This document shows positions 62,116 through 64,000 of a DNA stretch of 64,000 nucleotides, piece after piece. The translations under genes and the position numbers were made by a program. The DNA is taken from positions 55,988,810-56,052,809 of the forward strand of contig OZ010590.1 of NCBI GenBank assembly GCA_963932145.1, read 5' to 3'. This DNA comes from Acanthosepion lycidas (Eukaryota; Mollusca; Cephalopoda; Sepiida; Sepiidae). The notes under the pieces were generated by a model that was given only the letters and a program-made list of their open reading frames with translations, was not told the origin of the DNA and made no database searches. The stretch's first letter is position 1. Every line of letters begins with the position of its first letter.

Positions 62116-62484
62116 ATTTACATCTGGTTTATTTATTTATTTTCATAGAGACAGCTACATTACCAATGATGCCACAGAAACTGATGGCATTGGAGTATAA
62201 GCCTTCAATTATATTGTTACCTCTTTATTCCAAATCTTCCACCATATTTTGTTTTCACCACATCATAATTTTAAATTATTTCATTTGAGATGAATTATTT
62301 TGATTAATAATTCTTGATTTTTGACTTTCTTCCTTTTATTTTTTGCTTTTAACATAATGTTCTTGTTTGACATAATCAGCATTCAATCAAATCTGTAGCA
62401 CAAAGAAAGCAGTATGACGCACCTCACTCTATCTGGCTATGATTAGGACTCTATCCTTGCAACTGTAGTGAGCCGTCCTGTGTA
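62116..62484. other. no feature recognised
   Basis: Unassigned AT-rich sequence. Confidence 0.4.
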
Positions 62485-63010
62485 TGATGATAAATTACAT
62501 CCGCATCCAGAGTAAGATGATAAACTACATCCAACAGCAAGGCCTCTGATCCTGGGGGTTTTGAGGAATATGGAATTACCTTTTAATTGCTGGTGTTCCC
62601 AGGTCCACCCTGACCCGGGGTGGTAGCACCTGTTAGGGTCCCAGCTTTGGGCAAATAGTTAACCCCCAAACTGAGGTAAAAAACATTATAAAAGTGTAAA
62701 AATAGGTTTTAGTACCAGAAATACTTTGTAAAAAATTATTCCCAGAAATAAATTTTTAAAGAAAAAAAAACTATTACCAGCAATATATTTTTGAAAAAAA
62801 AATATTACCAGCAATACGTTTTTGGAAGAAAAAAAAATATTACCAGCAATACATGTTTTAAAATAATATAACCAGCTATACATTTCTGGAAAAAAAATAT
62901 TACCAGAAATAGATTTTTGACAAAACAAAATATTACCAGGAAAAAAAGTTGTCAGCATTAAATAACCCACTGAGGTTGATATTTGCCATAAAACACAACA
63001 AACCAAACCA
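62485..63010 (+). repeat. minisatellite-bearing SINE-like unit
   Basis: Head: GATGATAAATTACATCCG, CAAGGCCTCTGATCC, GCTGGTGTTCCCAGGTCCAC, GTTAGGGTCCCAGC, ACATTATAAAAGTG. Array from about 62,712 to 62,940: about seven units of ATTACCAGCAATA-type sequence, irregular in length (29-36 bp). Tail: CATTAAATAACCCACTGAGG, CATAAAACACAACAAACC. The 106-codon minus frame is a translation of the repeats. Confidence 0.88.
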
Positions 63011-63164
63011 AGTGAGTAATTTAAAAAAAAAAATTTTTACAAAAATAAAACCATCCAAGATTGTAAATTTCCTAAAAGTTGGATTGTATTAAAAAATGTG
63101 AGTAATTGAAAAATGGTTCAAATATATATGTATGCATACACACCTTTTTTTTTTTTACCAAACT

Positions 63165-63250
63165 ATCGCTATGAATCTATTTCAAAATTTTGTTGGCATT
63201 AAATGACCCACTGAAGTTGATATGCCATAAAACAAAATAACCAACCAACT
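63165..63250 (+). repeat. tail-only copy of the minisatellite-SINE unit
   Basis: ATGAATCTATTTCAAAATTTTG, GCATTAAATGACCCACTGAA and GATATGCCATAAAACAAAATAACC. Confidence 0.8.
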
Positions 63251-64000
63251 GTAGTGAGTGTAATCATCCTTGGCTCTTCCACTCAGGTGACCTTGTGCTA
63301 GACTAATTTAAAGTTACTATACTTAAGGATGCCTCACTGTGGGACAAAGGTTAAGAAGCTGGCACTGCCAACTGCTTTTACTGTATTAAGTTTAAATTTC
63401 ACTTTGCATCTGTACACTTCTAATCTAATGTAAGACTAAACTATATTTAGTGTATACTTAAAATACCACCTGCATAGTGATGGTTAGTTTATTTTGTAAG
63501 ATAGGGTCATGTGACTAGTAACTTGATTCTCTAAGGCTGCTCACTTTTATGTGACCTTGTGCCACATTAAGCTTAGTAAATGCCTATACTGCTATATAAT
63601 CAGCCTAGTTTTGCTGTTTTTAATATAGCTTCTGCAACCACAGATATATTTAAAAAGCCAGAACATTTTTGCAAAGGGTTTAGATGTCAGGATTATTTCT
63701 CATGAAATGGAAGGAAAGAATTGTTCTTGTGTTGCTTCATTTGTTATTCATTGGTTCCAAATTTGTTGAAGCCAGAAATTAGTTTGTGGCCGATCTCGTT
63801 AGTGAAATGACCGTGGCCTCAGCAAATATGGCTGCTAAATAGGAACAGAAATCTTGCATCGTTAAAACATCATTTTGTTGCCTGAACTTGGGGAAGTTTA
63901 TCGTTACATGTTGAAGACTTTCTCTTAGATGTTAATGAGGTTTCTATCCAGGGAATTACATCTATGATCTTTCTACTTTCTTTTTTGTTAATTTACATTT
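63251..64000. other. unassigned sequence to the window end
   Basis: GTGACCTTGTGCTAGACTAA (63,289) and GTGACCTTGTGCCACATTAAG (63,552) form a local direct repeat, and GTCCTTGTGCCAGACTAAGC occurs at 1,812. No gene is recognised. Confidence 0.45.

Noticed and set aside
62686-63006. 106-codon minus frame with repeated GNIFF-type peptides (also at 57.4 and 40.8 kb)
   Set aside because: It is a translation of the ATTACCAGCAATA minisatellite. The repeated peptides follow from the DNA repeat.

Overview
The window looks like AT-rich, intron-like or intergenic DNA from a large animal genome, most probably a coleoid cephalopod (octopus-like). This rests on three things: there is no bacterial-style gene packing, there are more than twenty (TA)n and mixed dinucleotide microsatellites, and the repeat mixture (tRNA-type SINEs, Penelope-like, Jockey-like and RTE/CR1-like retroelements, Tc1/mariner elements) is the kind I associate with octopus genomes. 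The species call is an inference by eye and was not tested by any search. I find no convincing multi-exon host gene. Almost everything identifiable is a transposable element or a relic of one.

Layout: 1-2.8 kb holds a LINE 3' fragment and a SINE. 2.8-3.9 kb is a broken Tc1-like transposon. 5.3-6.25 kb is a 55-bp satellite, followed by a LINE fragment. 7.5-7.8 kb is a set of alternating inverted repeats. 9.2-9.8 kb holds a mariner-type fragment and a LINE tail. 11.2-14.2 kb is a degenerate repeated region with SINEs. 14.8-19.2 kb is LINE debris plus a 5S rRNA-derived sequence fused to a SINE. 20.8-24.1 kb appears to be a DNA transposon with long inverted ends and tandem subterminal repeats, filled with gag, Tc1 and LINE fragments. 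24.5-28 kb is SINE and LINE debris with a foldback element. 29.8-30.4 kb is a compact Tc1-like deletion derivative with ~125-bp inverted ends. 33.2-35.2 kb is a Penelope-like element with inverted arms. 36.0-36.7 kb is a polypyrimidine block. 37.5-38.1 kb is a 96% identical long inverted repeat. 43.64-47.68 kb is a nearly complete Ty3/gypsy (mag-like) LTR retrotransposon with identical 114-bp LTRs and a 5-bp target duplication. 48.7-50.4 kb has two mariner MITEs and a foldback hairpin. 51.5-53.5 kb is a long but broken Jockey-like LINE. 54.2-55.6 kb has another inverted-repeat element and a mariner relic. 56.6-57.8 kb is a LINE interrupted by a minisatellite-bearing SINE-like unit. 58.4-58.9 kb is a palindromic element with Penelope-type arms around a tRNA-like core. 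The rest is SINEs, minisatellite units and unassigned sequence.

The only element that looks recently active is the LTR retrotransposon. Its gag, protease, reverse transcriptase, RNase H and integrase are all recognisable, but the reading frame steps back by one base at two separate A8 runs. The first is a plausible programmed -1 frameshift. The second is either another shift, a mutation or an assembly error.

The most unusual objects are the palindromic Penelope-arm/tRNA-core element, the SINE-like units carrying an internal minisatellite and sharing a 3' tail with the ordinary SINEs, the 5S-plus-SINE fusion, and the repeated association of hairpin elements with (TA)n tracts.
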